Positions 9,130-19,639 of a stretch of DNA of 21,646 nucleotides are shown here, in pieces; position 1 is the stretch's first letter, and each line of letters opens with the position of its first letter. The translations under genes were made by a program, and so were the position numbers. Under the pieces are notes generated by a model. It had not been told where the DNA came from, searched no databases, and was given only the letters and a program-made list of their open reading frames with translations. Source of the stretch: Welwitschia mirabilis. Lineage: Eukaryota; Gnetophyta; Gnetopsida; Welwitschiales. The stretch covers positions 40,064,238 through 40,085,883 of the forward strand of contig JBOZIK010000001.1 in the NCBI GenBank assembly GCA_051453625.1. Direction: 5' to 3'.

Positions 9130-9672
9130 AATAATAGACTTAGTTGGAAAGATAGAAGCCTCATCAGTAATGGTATATGAATTTGTAATCAGAATTGAAA
9201 ATTTTGATAAAGATAAATATGTATAAAGACAACTTGATCAAAAAAATTTAAAAAATAAGGATAGAATGGATCAATGAATGAAAGATGTTGAGTTTCAAGA
9301 AGATGACCTAGCAATAATACACAATTAAAAGGATAGATTCCAATAAGAAATTACAGTAATTTAAAGCATAGTAAGATTGGATTATATAAGATTTTCAAAA
9401 ACATCTCTTCAAATGCATACCAATTAGAACTGCCTAAAGACATTAGACTTTCTTTAAATTTTACTATTATAGATCTAACAAAGTATTATGATAACATGAA
9501 TGGTGATAACAAATGGGTGGATAAATTATTTAAGATGAATAAATTCAAAGAAAAAGTCTATGAGTGATCTATTATTTTGAATCACTGAGAAAAGTCTACA
9601 AGATGGAAGCACTGCAAGAAATACTTAGTTGACATGCTAGAGTAATAAGAGAATACACAATCTAGATATTAG
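9130..9672 (+). pseudogene. Ty3/gypsy polyprotein C-terminus: integrase tail and chromodomain trace
   Basis: The region reads as the end of a gypsy pol with stops and a frameshift. A worn SP-x-VVYGF-type segment lies at about 9158-9195. VEFQEDDLAII at about 9287-9320 matches the conserved 'FQEGDLVMV' of the integrase C-terminal module. SSNAYQLELPKDIRLSLNF (9406-9462) and IIDLTKYYD match 'NAYVLELP...FNVADL'. Further on, HCKKYLVDML then ENTQ (about 9610-9660) fits the end of a chromodomain ('KYLVRW...ENTW'), which in chromoviruses guides insertion into marked chromatin. The frame shifts between about 9330 and 9403. Earlier pol domains are absent upstream, so this is a truncated copy. The family call is strong; the chromodomain call is moderate. 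Confidence 0.8.
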
Positions 9673-9699
9673 AAAAAGAATATTTATAATTGGGATGTG

Positions 9700-10150
9700 A
9701 CATAAAATAGTAACATAGCTCATGTGATAGTTCATCTTTAAATGGGAAATGATGATGCAAAAACACCTGTGTCTAAAATAATAAATTATTTAAGACCATT
9801 TTATGTATAACCAAGTTATAGATTTTATTTTATGGGCTAATTAGTGGAATCTTAGGCTCCAACTAGCTATAACATGTTAGATTCTAATAGCTACAAAATA
9901 ATGATAGATCATTGAAGATTTGTCCAAATTAGTGAAGATATCTTTTTAGGTATTTTTAGAAATGGAATTTTGTAATCATTAGGCATTATATTAGAACGTT
10001 ATAAGAAGCCTAAATTATATTTCTAAATTTATAATACCCTCCTACATGGCCTATAAATTATAGCGCATAACAAACATTTACATAACATGTTGATAAGAAT
10101 TTCATTTAAAGTTGAAAGTTTGTGATAAAAAGGTATTTCAAAGAAGCTCA
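9700..10150 (+). repeat. Possible 3' LTR of the plus-strand Ty3/gypsy element
   Basis: It follows the end of the gypsy polyprotein. It contains a 'gggctaattagtggaatctt' type stretch near 9835 and a TATA box (TATAAAT at 10052-10058), as in chromovirus LTRs. No TG...CA ends or polypurine tract could be fixed, so this is positional inference. Confidence 0.35.
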
Positions 10151-10159
10151 TACTTTAGC

Positions 10160-10530
10160 ACACTTTTTTTCTTTTCTTTTTTTTCCTTTTTTTAAATAGA
10201 TAATAGGGTAGGTAATTTTGCATTACACAAATTCCCAGTGGTGCTTGGGATTACATAATCTTTTTCATTTATATTCCTCATCGATAGTGAGTAGGTAATT
10301 TTATGCCATACAAATGCCCAATGGAACCTAGGCTTATGGAATCTGTTCTATTTATATTCCCTGCCATTATTGTGGTTTGAACTTTGGACCTCTAGGTCCA
10401 TGTGTCTATGAACTTACCACTCTTGTAGATAGTCATTAACAAAGGATTTCTTAATTTCATGATAGGGATTCGAACCACTGATCTAGTACTATACTATTTC
10501 ACTTGATAACCAATACAACCCAAACCTTCA
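10160..10530 (-). mobile_element. SINE with two tandem tRNA-like heads, minus strand
   Basis: On the minus strand, two pol III-type promoter pairs follow each other. Head 1 has an A-box-like ttggttatcaagtg (10500-10513) and a B box ggttcgaatccc (10465-10476). Head 2 has A-box-like gagtggtaagttcatag (about 10405-10421) and B-box-like gttcaaacc (10374-10382). Spacing within each pair is about 25-35 bases, as in tRNAs. The body then contains an 84-base direct duplication and ends in an A-rich tail (plus-strand T-runs, 10162-10193). A tail plus B boxes is the hallmark of a tRNA-derived SINE; it encodes no protein and moves with LINE enzymes. The double head may be one dimeric family or two nested SINEs in the same direction. 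Confidence 0.68.
10199..10366 (-). repeat. Two 84-base tandem units in the SINE body
   Basis: Units 10199-10282 and 10283-10366 share gata-tag-g-gtaggtaattt at the start, a caaat-ccca-tgg block in the middle and tttatattcc at the end. By eye they are about 70-75 percent identical, so the duplication is old. Confidence 0.75.
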
Positions 10531-11250
10531 TGCTGCTTTAGCACATATTATAAGCTTGTATTATAGGTAATATTTCTTATTAATATAAATTCCATTTATT
10601 ATTTACTTCTAAAAAAATTATTTTTATAAGTCTAATATTACATTCCCTAAGCTAGATATTGAGTTTTTAATATGTGACTCTACATTGTTTGTAGTCAAAA
10701 AGTGATATATCTTGGTATATAATAAAGATAAAATTGATTCTATTACCTATAATGTTTCAAAAATTACTCTGTCTAAATATTCCTTTATGTTTATGCTTAA
10801 ATATCTATTTTACCGAAGATCTCTTCTAAGATGAGATCTTGATTTTTTTCTTCTATGATTTATTATAGATAAAAGCTTATGCTTATGACATGCTCATAAT
10901 TTTGAAGACAACGGAGTCATTTTATTCTATTTTTCTAAAATGTTTATAAGATTTCTCTAAAATGCTAAAAAATAAGAATTATCTAAATTAAAATATAATT
11001 TAGTAATTACATCATCAATATTACATAACTTTAGAATAATATAACCTGGTTTCTTTTAGTGCTAGTTATTTTAAAATCTAATAAATTTTTAATAATTTTA
11101 TTTTATGATACTGTGGTGATCACATCAACTTCTTCTTAGCAAAAACCAAAACTGAGTTATCTAAAGAGAATTTTCGTCAAAACAAATGAACTATATTCAT
11201 TATACAATAGACCAAAATTAAATCAAAAGTTTTTCCTTTTTTTGCTTTTA
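10531..11250. other. AT-rich stretch without a recognised gene
   Basis: No frame over 60 codons and no motif recognised on either strand. A short inverted pair agatctcttctaagatgagatct lies near 10818-10840. Confidence 0.6.
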
Positions 11251-11988
11251 TAAAGTAGCTACATGGGAAACTAAAAGAATAAACTAGGAGGATGCTTCTA
11301 GGATTTGTATTTATAGAATTCTTACATAATAAGAGGGGTGTCCATCACATAGATTTAGCATGTATTCCACATGTGAAATCAATTCTTATTCCATTTTGAT
11401 CACAAATTTTACTCTAGTATGTCTTCTACATGTTGGCAATCATTACAGAGGCATCAAGCAATTTCAACTAAGGTTTCTTAAAAAGGATTTTAGTGATTGA
11501 TACAATTTTAGCATTTCTTCAACATGCCTTTAACAGACTTCTTGGTAGTGCTAATGATGCAAAAACCTAAAAGGGCATCATAGTAATGCTTAGACGTCAT
11601 ACCGATTTCTCTAGTTCTAAGAGGAGGTTTTTTAAGAAATGATAAATGGATATATTATATTAGCATAATAGGTAAGAAAAGATACAACATAGCTTAAAAG
11701 CTATTTTTCCAAGTATGATAAAAATCTCTCTGATAGCCAAATCCCCAGACATTATTAGTCTATTTTAATATGATATAGTGGAAATGAATTACGTACCATC
11801 TAAATTTCATTTGTAATAGTTATCACTTGTTATTATGTGTGGTTTAATCCACATTTTATGAGTCTATGTATAGTCTGCATTATTTTTTAAATTTAGATTT
11901 ATTAATGGACAATAATGAGCTGCAATTCATGCTAATCTTCTGACTCCATTATTCTTTCTACTTAGCCTTATTGTGCATTATAATATCA
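11250..11988 (+). repeat. 5' LTR of a second copia element (start uncertain)
   Basis: The right end is set by the primer-binding site: the sequence ends ...taatatCA at 11988, two bases before tggtatc. The left end is a guess; no clear TG start or second LTR is visible. The text near 11300-11420 is non-coding. Confidence 0.45.
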
Positions 11989-11990
11989 AT

Positions 11991-12003
11991 TGGTATCAAA
12001 GCA
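11991..12003 (+). other. Initiator-Met tRNA primer-binding site of a copia element
   Basis: tggtatcaaagca differs by one or two bases from TGGTATCAGAGCC, the complement of the 3' end of plant initiator tRNA-Met, the usual minus-strand primer of Ty1/copia elements. It begins two bases after an LTR-like CA end. Confidence 0.82.
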
Positions 12004-13199
12004 AAAGTTGGGAAGTGTAGGCTTTGACTTCACTTTTGCACCCTTCTTACTATTGAAAAACTTAAAAAGAGAAAGATAAAGGGTCTACTTACAAGGTTTT
12101 ATCTAGTTATCTTTCCTCTTTAGAAAATCCTATTGCAGATCAAATGCACCTCTAACCATTTGCCTTATAATTATCTAAGTCTGGAAAGGCTCTGTAGTAA
12201 GAACATTAATCTTACATCTTATATTTTTTTCATTTTTGAAGCTCAAATTGGTCTAGTTGAAGGTTTAAAGGTGCAAGAACTAGGGGATTCACTTAAGCTA
12301 CAAAACAACATAGTTTTAAACATTTATGATCATAGCAAAAGAAAGTTTGGAAATAAGCTTAGCGTCATCTAACTTCTTTATGTAGGAACACAGAGTGGAA
12401 TCATTGCTACAAGAAATGATCAAGACGATATCTAGAATAGCATAGTTGCAGGGCTTAGAATAGGCACACTTTTCTAAGTCATCACTACACTTTGATCGGT
12501 AGTCATTGCTAGTGCAATCAATAGTGCTATAGTCCATACTCCTCCATCTTTCAGAGATAGTTCATGGATCTTTAATTAAATTTCTAAGATTTATGGTTTT
12601 TGGAGGAGTTCTTCTAGTGTTGATCTAGGCTACTAAAATCATGCTTAATAGGGTTTCTAAGTAATAAAATCTTACCCAACAAGAACACGTCCTTAGTAAT
12701 CTGCAACTATACACAATTGATAAAATTTATTGCACTTGGGATTTGCTAAGTTTCTATGAACATAGGAAGTAAAGGACTTGAAACGCTATCAACAAAGATC
12801 ATAGTGATTCTCATCTATATAAAATATAGTAATTTTTTATCATTATTCATTCACTCCTAGTTCTATCTAACTCTCTACCTGAAGAATGTCATTAAACTGC
12901 TAACAGAAATTGTAGATCACCTCCATTCACCATCACCATCACTTGCATCTACATGTGTGTTTCTACTAGCATCCTAAGCTCTGAAAGCTTCAAATGAAGT
13001 CCCATCTAATGACTCCACTTCATTAGCTCAAGCACCATCAAATAACAATTCTTCGTTAGTGAAAGCATCATCTGATAAGAAGTCTTTAGGACATATTTAG
13101 AGGCTAAATTTAGGTGAATCATCTCTATCATTTATTGAATCTACTTTTTCTTTTTGGAAATTAATAAGGGCATGGTTTTCTCAGTTATAAAGGAGTCTG
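12004..13199 (+). other. Leader or inserted sequence between copia primer-binding site and gag
   Basis: About 1.2 kb with no identified domain. A 79-codon frame (12133-12372) and a 73-codon minus frame (12316-12537) overlap here, and neither resembles anything I know. A Ser-rich stretch is readable at about 13035-13090 (NNSSLVKASSDKKSLG) before a stop. It could be a worn exon or chance. Confidence 0.4.
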
Positions 13200-13375
13200 A
13201 GTAGTTAACATGAAGTGCTTAGGAGAATTGCCTAGCTGTGAGGTTGGGGTTTCAAATCTCAGGAATGACATTTTTTATTTATAGTACTATCATAATAAAA
13301 TTACTTTTTTTGAGTGGTGTGAGGAGATAGGGTCCACATTAAGGAAGGCTAGTATCTATTTTCCTCAAAAATAAG
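13200..13375 (+). mobile_element. tRNA-derived SINE, plus strand
   Basis: An A-box-like gtgcttaggaga (13215-13226) and a B-box-like ggtttcaaatctc (13248-13260) stand at tRNA spacing with an anticodon-like cctagctgtgaggttgg between them. A T-rich stretch follows, then gagtggtgtgaggagatagg and a ttttcctcaaaa end, a layout like plant Au-type SINEs. It lies just upstream of copia gag and would lengthen that leader. The family is not named, and the ends are approximate. Confidence 0.6.
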
Positions 13376-13415
13376 TATTTTAAAGACTTGAAATTATCAA
13401 CTCCCACTAAGTAAA

Positions 13416-14095
13416 ATGAAAAAGGATATTGAAGAATTTAATGGAAATAATTTCTATACATGGTAAGTAAAAATACAATTATTATTAATTAATAAAGGCA
13501 TGTGGAAATTTACTAGTAGTAAAGTATCGAAGCCTAAAGATCCTGATAAAATTGGCCAATGGAAAGAAGATGATCAAGAAGCCCTTTCTCTTATTAGACT
13601 TAGTCTTAAGGATAGTTATCTTCATCACATTGATCTAAGTAAGACATTAAAGAAACTGTGGAATAACCTATGTAAATTATTTGGCTTAAGTGGAAATGAA
13701 GCTAAATAGGAATTAAAACATCAATTATACATCTTGAGAATGAATGATTTAAAAGATATGAATTAACATATAAACCACTTCAAGTCTCTTTTAGCTTGAT
13801 TATTACTGTAAATTCAAAGATTGATGATGAATATGCCAAAGCCATTCTTCTTAGTAGTCTTACATCCAGATATGCTCATATTGTTTTCACATTAAAGAAG
13901 ATCCCTTGCACATTAGAAAACATAATCTCAACAATTATTGAAGAATACAGAAAAATGCAAGAACAAGAATCTTCTCAAGAAGCTTTAGTTACCCAAAGAC
14001 AAATATTTCAAAGTAGATACAAGTACACTAATAAAGAACATGTTAAATTCTTCTATTGCAATAAGCAAGGACATATATTTATGGATTGCATTTAA
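13416..14095 (+). pseudogene. Copia gag, second element
   Basis: Gag of a Ty1/copia element. ATG 13416 opens MKKDIEEFNGNNFYTW, the 'F-x-G-x-N-F-x-x-W' start of copia gag. A stop at 13464 sits where Lys is expected, and the frame continues through MWKFTSSKVSKPKDPDKIGQW and LWNNLCKLFG to a stop at 13707. The same frame goes on (ELKHQLYILRMNDLKDM) with further stops near 13764 and 13798. It then shifts frame into KIDDEYAKAILLSSL and LENIISTIIEEYRKMQEQE, ending in a knuckle YCNKQGHIFMDC at about 14056-14091. The first knuckle Cys is Phe, so zinc binding would be lost. The region is about 227 codons, near the usual 220-300 for this gag type. It follows the primer-binding site at 11991 after an over-long leader. 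No protease, integrase or RT follows. Confidence 0.87.
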
Positions 14096-14839
14096 TGTAC
14101 TAAAGATTTCATCAGTGGTAAGTTGAAAACTCAAGATCAAATTATAGAAGCTTCATATTAACTAGAAGATTTAAAAGATCTATCTAAAACAACTTTAGAG
14201 AGAGTAGTAAAGAGAATCATAGAGAAAGAAAGGAAGATCTATCTAAAACAACCCCATCATAGCAATAAGGAAGTGGAAGCGAAGCTTGTTGATCTTGTCA
14301 AAGTGGCCTTTGAAGGTGAAATACTTCATAATCAGAGTAGCTCAGGCATCAAAGGGCCTTTGAAGATATTTTCTTCTTTAGCTTCTTCCCCTCTTCTACA
14401 AAGTTATTCCTGTCAGTCTTTCAAAATGAGTAATTATTGAAGCTTTGGAGGCATCCCTTTTTAGCTTAATACCTTAAGGACTCATATGAATGACATTACT
14501 AATAGAAGGTATATTAATGTAATTGATGATGTTACCTATATAAGCAGATATGTAATTCTAGTTTCTAAAGAATTATTTTAAAAGATCAAGATCATGTCCT
14601 CTAAGGCTAAAAATATAAGAGTCTCATCCTATATCTTAAAAGGCCTCATAGGTTTGCTTATAATTTAGCAATGCATTGTGCTTGGTTAGGTCTATTCTTA
14701 AAGCTTTTTGCATGTGTTTTGATACATTGAAGTCACAACAACTACTCTGCTATAGTTTTGCTGCTGCACTCTAGCATGGTTCAGATGCTCTATGCTATGC
14801 ATTGTCCTACAAATTGAACTCAATTATATTTACAAGGTT
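14096..14839. other. Unassigned stretch between copia gag and LINE-A
   Basis: The plus strand is readable in pieces (KTTLERVVKRIIEKERK near 14190; DDVTYISRYVILVSKELF near 14527) without a recognised domain. It could be post-gag copia sequence or the LINE 3' untranslated region on the other strand. No poly-T marking a LINE tail was found. Confidence 0.45.
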
Positions 14840-14889
14840 TGATCTATCATGTTTTTTATAGATATGAATTTGATCCAACTCTCCAATCT

Positions 14890-17800
14890 GCTTGATGATT
14901 TTAAATTGCAATCTTGGATGAGATATTATTTCTTACTGATAAATGATATTACATCTATGTTTTTATAGAAGCCATGCATCAATGATCATGAAGTTATTTT
15001 TTCTAAAAGAATTAAAAGTTTTCAAGCTAATGTGAGAGGGGAGAAGGGGATATAATCAAGCTTTTCTAAGATCATTTGCAATAGAACATTGAATGGAAAG
15101 GTGATTTTGAAATACATTTTCTTCATGGTACATAGAACAATCTTGATCAACTCTTAAGTTCCTATGAATGAGTTTATCTACTATGGAAATGCAATCCTTT
15201 AACATATATCACCAAAACATCTTTTTTTTTTTTTTTTGGGAATATCTAGTTTTTATAATTTCTTTCACTCATAGCCATAATTAAACAAATTATGATAGAT
15301 TTTTAAGATGTTGATTTTGCCATTTTGAATAAAAAGAGTTTGATTTTCAAAAATTTGAGGCCAAACGTCTTTAATGGAGTGAATCATGTGTCTCCAAAAA
15401 GTAGACTGCCTTTATTTATTGTCATGTTTCTCTTTAAATAATATTATTTAAAGAATTTTGTTGTCTAGTAAGAACCTATAGTAGTTCTTTACAAGGATGC
15501 ATTCATTTATGTCAATAGTTTTTCTAATGCTAAGGCCACCTGCTTTTTTTGGCATGGGTATCTACTTAAAATTTATAAGATGTAATCTTTTTTAGGGCTT
15601 ACTACCTAACCAAATAAAATCTTTGATAATATTATTTATCAAGCTANNNNNNNNNNNNNNNNNNNNNNNNNNNNNNNNNNNNNNNNNNNNNNNNNNNNNN
15701 NNNNNNNNNNNNNNNNNNNNNNNNNNNNNNNNNNNNNNNNNNNNNNTAGCATACTTATTAGATATAGTAAAACAACTAACAGAGTAAATGGTCATGCCTA
15801 CCAGATAAGATTTCATAAGGAGGATTTTCATTGTACTTGATAAAAATTTATTATCTCATCTAATCAAGCGAGCTACAATTTTCCTTATCAAGGGAGGCCA
15901 AATTTTATTAACAATCTAATTAGAATTAAAAGGAACACTAAGATAAGCATCAAAGAAGTTTTATTGTAAACATTAAAAGATCTTCAAGATATCTTCTTTT
16001 CTTTTCCAAGAAGTATTTATAACGATGAGATTAGATTTATGCCAATTTATTATAAGACCTGAGAAACTATGAAACTCATTCAAAAGGGTACGAGATTGCC
16101 TAGTCATAGAAAGGCTAGAGTCTAAACATAAAAAAGTATTATCTATGAATTAAAGAATGGGATGGAAGAAGCTAATTTGGTAGATGATATCTAATTTTAA
16201 AGGAAGAGCCTAACTAAGGAATCCTATGCAACAACAAAAATGCTAGTAGAGAGGGGATCTCCTTCACGAAGACTGTTGCTATTCTAGAAATAACTATATC
16301 TCTCTTCATTGATTATAATAGGAAATGTTGACATTGAAATGTATAATGGATGAGACATCTGAGAGGCGCAGGTACACCGCGCTTCTGTAACACATAGTCT
16401 ACTATTTTTTACTATACAGTGTCAAACGCTTTAGCTAATTGAGCCTAAGAAGTATTATAGGTTTATTTTTTCTATGATGCAAATGAATAACTTCATTAGC
16501 AAGGATGACATTGGCATGGATGAATCTATCTTAAAAAGAAACAAAATGAGAAGAGAGAACCATATTTGAAAGGAGCATTTTAGGCTTCTCTATAATAATC
16601 TTGATGCAAATCTTGTAGAAAACATTACAAAGATTAATTGACCTATATTAATTAGAACTTTCTGCATCTTCTGTTTTGGGAATAAGGGTAATAAAAGTGT
16701 CATTGAAAGGTTTGTATAAGGTACTTTACTGAAAGTTTCTTGGACTGCATCATAGACATTAAATCTAATAATATCCTATAATTCTTAATAGAACTCCATA
16801 GTGGATCCATTGGGCCTGGTAACCTATTCTTTTTTATTGAGTTAACAGTGTTTCTAATTTTATCTTCTATGATTCTTTGGTTTAAGTAGCATTGTTATTC
16901 TTTAGTGATAAGAGGACAAACTGGGATACTACTTAGAACCACTGATGAGTGTTAATATTATAGCATGTTGCAGATGTACTCCACTATATACTGTTTTTTA
17001 TCTATGTTTATTCATTGTCTAGATAAAGAGCTTTGTGTAATGGTCCCCTTCTTTAAGCCACAGTATTCTAGATCTTTATTTTCAGTAAGTTTGTTCCTTT
17101 AAACATATATTATAAATTTGGAAGATAAGATGCTTTTCATAATCTATATTTGCATTGGTAACTTCATTGTGCTTTTGGATAATAGCAAATTCTTTTAATA
17201 ATTAATTTTTAACATTTTTGAAAGGATCATGCTTTAAAATTTTAAGCTTTTGAAATAATCTATAAGTAGATGTACCTTTTACCAGAGTATTCCAAATATG
17301 CTTGATGGGATTTTTAATTAGGGGTGCTTGAAGTTGAAGGATATTTCTTTTGAGGGGAATTCATCATTAGAACTATAGGCCTGTGATCAGAGAAAAACAT
17401 AGCTTTTGCTTTGAGGAAGAAATGTTCATTTGAGTTTTTAACCAAACATCTTTTGATTCTAGACACAACAAGATTTGCTTCTTCTCGAAGATTACTCCAG
17501 CTATAAGAAGCACCATGCAAACTAAGATCTTTGTAACCTTAGTTATTAACACACTTGGTAAAAAGATCAATAGTAAAAATATTAGAAACATTACCAAACT
17601 TCTCGTGAGAGCTGAAAATCTAACTAAAATCACCCATGATGATATCTAAAGAGTTTAACCTACTATGATGCAAGCATTGAAGTCTTTGGTCTGCTTCCTA
17701 AGGCCCATATAAATTGGTGATTCTTCTTTTTTTATTATTAAAAATATAATTAATAGTAATGTGATTGTTACTTTACTAATAGTGAAAACGCTATTATGCT

Positions 17801-18007
17801 TTAAAAGGATCATCAATCCTCCTTTTATATTCATATTCAAAATCAAAATAAAGGACCAAAAATCTTTTTTGTAAAAAAGGCTAAATTTTAAAGAGTCAGG
17901 CTTTGTTTCTTAAAGAAGAAAGATAAATGTAAGCGAATCCTTCAAAAGACTCTAAAGGTGAAAGTTTTTCTAATCATTTCCAAGGCCTCTGCAACTCCAT
18001 AAAATGA
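14890..18007 (-). pseudogene. LINE-A ORF2: endonuclease and reverse transcriptase
   Basis: In reading order: SCRGLGN (17975-17998, the 'WNCRGLGN' endonuclease start), KGGLMILLK (about 17810-17840), NLYGP near 17705, GDFS near 17625 (usually GDFN), HGASYSWSNLREEANLVVSR (17461-17520) and FFSDHRPI near 17380, giving the whole endonuclease that nicks target DNA. RSRILWLKEGDH follows near 17050. The RT has PNGSTMEFY near 16790-16819 (usually P-G-x-D-G), SLREGDPLST near 16245-16272 (usually GLRQGDPLSP) and FIDNT at 16135-16149 in place of the YADD/FADD active site. After the thumb come PKKAGGLSIRK near 15540 and a zf-RVT DCSMYHEEN...HLSIQC near 15065-15150 with one Cys changed to Tyr. There are many stops and frameshifts, and the product cannot be active. 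A 100-N gap splits the thumb. Confidence 0.88.
15647..15746. other. Assembly gap (100 N)
   Basis: Exactly 100 N within the LINE-A reverse transcriptase thumb region. The round length suggests a placeholder. Confidence 0.99.
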
Positions 18008-18463
18008 TCATTGAAAGAGGAGTTGAGATTGCTCATCATCTCAGATGTCCTCTTTTGTCTCCTTTTTAATTTTACCTTTTCTAGTATTCATTCTAATTCT
18101 TCTTTTTATCTATCTAGATTTTCCAATTTTGTTGGCCATAAGTGTATCTGGAACATGCTCATCTACATTTTTTCCACTCTTTTTTTATTTTTATTTTATT
18201 TCCATTTTGTCTGCTACTATTGCAACTGTTATTATGATACTATATTGGATGCGTTATGGGCAGGCTTTATGTACTCTTATTTAACTATCTTACGCTCATT
18301 TTTTGTTTCTATTTCCTTTATCTGTTCTAGTTCTTGCTCTAATAAAATATCATATTTATTTATTTGTGTAATTAGATCATTGTTTGGCATTAAAATTGGC
18401 TTTTTTGGGTATTTTTTCCCTAACTTCTTGTCAATCATTCTTTTCAACCTTCTTATTTAACTT

Positions 18464-18505
18464 ATATTTTTCCATTGTATGTCCATTTTCTCCACATTTT
18501 AAGCA
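18464..18505 (-). other. CCHC-type knuckle of LINE-A ORF1, last ligand Tyr
   Basis: The minus strand encodes CLKCGENGHTMEKY: C-x2-C-x4-H-x4-Y. The final Cys expected in the motif is replaced by TAT, one G-to-A change from TGT. The LINE-B copy at 20352-20393 has Tyr at the same place. Confidence 0.8.
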
Positions 18506-18566
18506 TTATAGTGGAATATTTCAATTTCAAGATTGAAAATCGATTCTTCCCACATAACATCTAAGA

Positions 18567-18609
18567 TTTTTTATTTTATTTTATTTTATTTTATTTTATT
18601 TTATTTTTT
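18567..18609 (+). repeat. (TTTTA)n microsatellite, about 7-8 units
   Basis: A perfect pentanucleotide run lies inside LINE-A ORF1 between the DUF4283-like part and the knuckle. The corresponding part of LINE-B lacks it, so it arose after the two copies separated. Confidence 0.93.
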
Positions 18610-19639
18610 GTTGAAACTGTTTAGTTTCATATATATACATATTCTAGCTATTACCATTTTTGTCAAGTTTAATAAAATCTTCCTACGTATCATTAAGTTA
18701 TTTGAAAAAAATCAAGCTACCATATTTCTAAGTGAGGGTTTGAGATACTGATCCAAATCAAAATCTTTTTTAGAATAGAGGGCTTATCAAGGATGAAGGA
18801 AGATCATTTAGTTAAGGCTAAACCTCTACGACAAAAAAAAAGAACCCTCTTATTAGAACCTTATTCATTTCTTCTTCTATATCAAAAAAAAAAAATGCAA
18901 TAATCAATCTCTAATAAGGATTACCTTATAACTTACAAAACATTTTTAATTATATCATAAACACACTTTTTTAATGAATAACACCCTCTTGAGGATTGGA
19001 ATCTACCAATGTAATTATTTCTGAAGCAAGCCTCCAAATACTTAGAATAATTGATAGGCATCTTTGCACAGATGATATCTCTTTCATGCTTAAAGCCAAA
19101 ATCTAAGTTAGGAAAGATTTGAGGATTACTTTCCCTAATTAATGTTGCATAAGATTTGCAACTAAAAAATTCTGCCATCCTTGGAAAGTTAAAGAATGCT
19201 TCCACTACCTTAGATACCTCAGATAGACTTGATCCTATCCTTTAGGTTTTCATGGTTCATAAGTAATTGATTGAAAAACTTCCCTTAGGGGTAAAAAAAC
19301 TAACGTGAGGTCTAAGTATATACTACTACATTCTTTGGGTTTTCATAATAGATAGTACAATGAAGGAGTTAAATAAAAAGTGCATTGAAGACATACTATG
19401 CCAGAACTTGAAACCACCTTTATAAAATCTCTAAGGAAAAATACTTGTGCGAAGAAGCTACAAAAGAGGAGAATGCACTAGCACATAGAAGACACCCTAG
19501 ATTTAGATAAGAAATACCTCTTGAACTACTATTATGTAGCCTAAAAGCAAAATCCTAGCTTCGCTATTCTACTCTACTCTGTTCTGATTCCTCCACTCTA
19601 CTTTCATAAGGAAATGCTCTTTAATTAGCATCTCATAAA

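Larger units (their letters stand above)
18020..19260 (-). pseudogene. LINE-A ORF1: nucleic-acid-binding protein with DUF4283-like domain and CCHC knuckle
   Basis: The longest open piece is 18933-19205 (90 codons), containing FPNLDFGFKHERDIICAKM and YLEACFRNNYIGRF. This aligns with the same region of LINE-B and with the N-terminal side of plant LINE ORF1 DUF4283 domains. Next come LLHFFFF near 18895 and RRGLALTK near 18815. The knuckle CLKCGENGHTMEKY lies at 18464-18505: its first two Cys and the His are kept, while the last ligand is Tyr. After it a Lys/Glu-rich linker (NKYDILLEQELEQIKE near 18330) leads to the endonuclease. The protein would coat LINE RNA. A TTTTA microsatellite at 18567-18609 and several stops break it. 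Confidence 0.8.
14840..19440 (-). mobile_element. LINE-A: near full-length, decayed plant LINE (L1 type)
   Basis: On the minus strand the order is ORF1 (DUF4283-like domain, CCHC knuckle), apurinic endonuclease, reverse transcriptase and the zf-RVT C-terminal domain, the standard plant LINE layout, over about 4.6 kb. All parts are broken by stops and frameshifts. The 5' end is placed at about 19440, where similarity to the oppositely oriented LINE-B begins. The 3' end is set where similarity fades, because no A-tail was identified. A 100-N gap lies at 15647-15746, and a TTTTA run interrupts ORF1. Confidence 0.85.

Noticed and set aside
10465-10513. A genuine tRNA gene on the minus strand
   Set aside because: Only A/B boxes fit. 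I could not form acceptor and anticodon stems, and a SINE body with an A-rich tail follows.
12133-12537. Overlapping 79-codon plus and 73-codon minus frames
   Set aside because: Neither resembles a known protein, and they overlap on opposite strands in a retroelement leader.
17373-17633. 86-codon minus-strand frame over the endonuclease region
   Set aside because: Wrong frame of LINE-A ORF2; the neighbouring frame gives the recognised endonuclease motifs.
18011-18460. 149-codon plus-strand frame, very hydrophobic, looking like a multi-pass membrane protein
   Set aside because: It is antisense to the Lys/Glu-rich linker of LINE-A ORF1; A-rich codons read backwards give Phe/Leu/Ile. The minus-strand reading aligns with LINE-B, so this frame is a shadow.
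18533-18751. 72-codon plus frame rich in Phe/Tyr/Leu
   Set aside because: Created by the TTTTA microsatellite and antisense LINE-A sequence.
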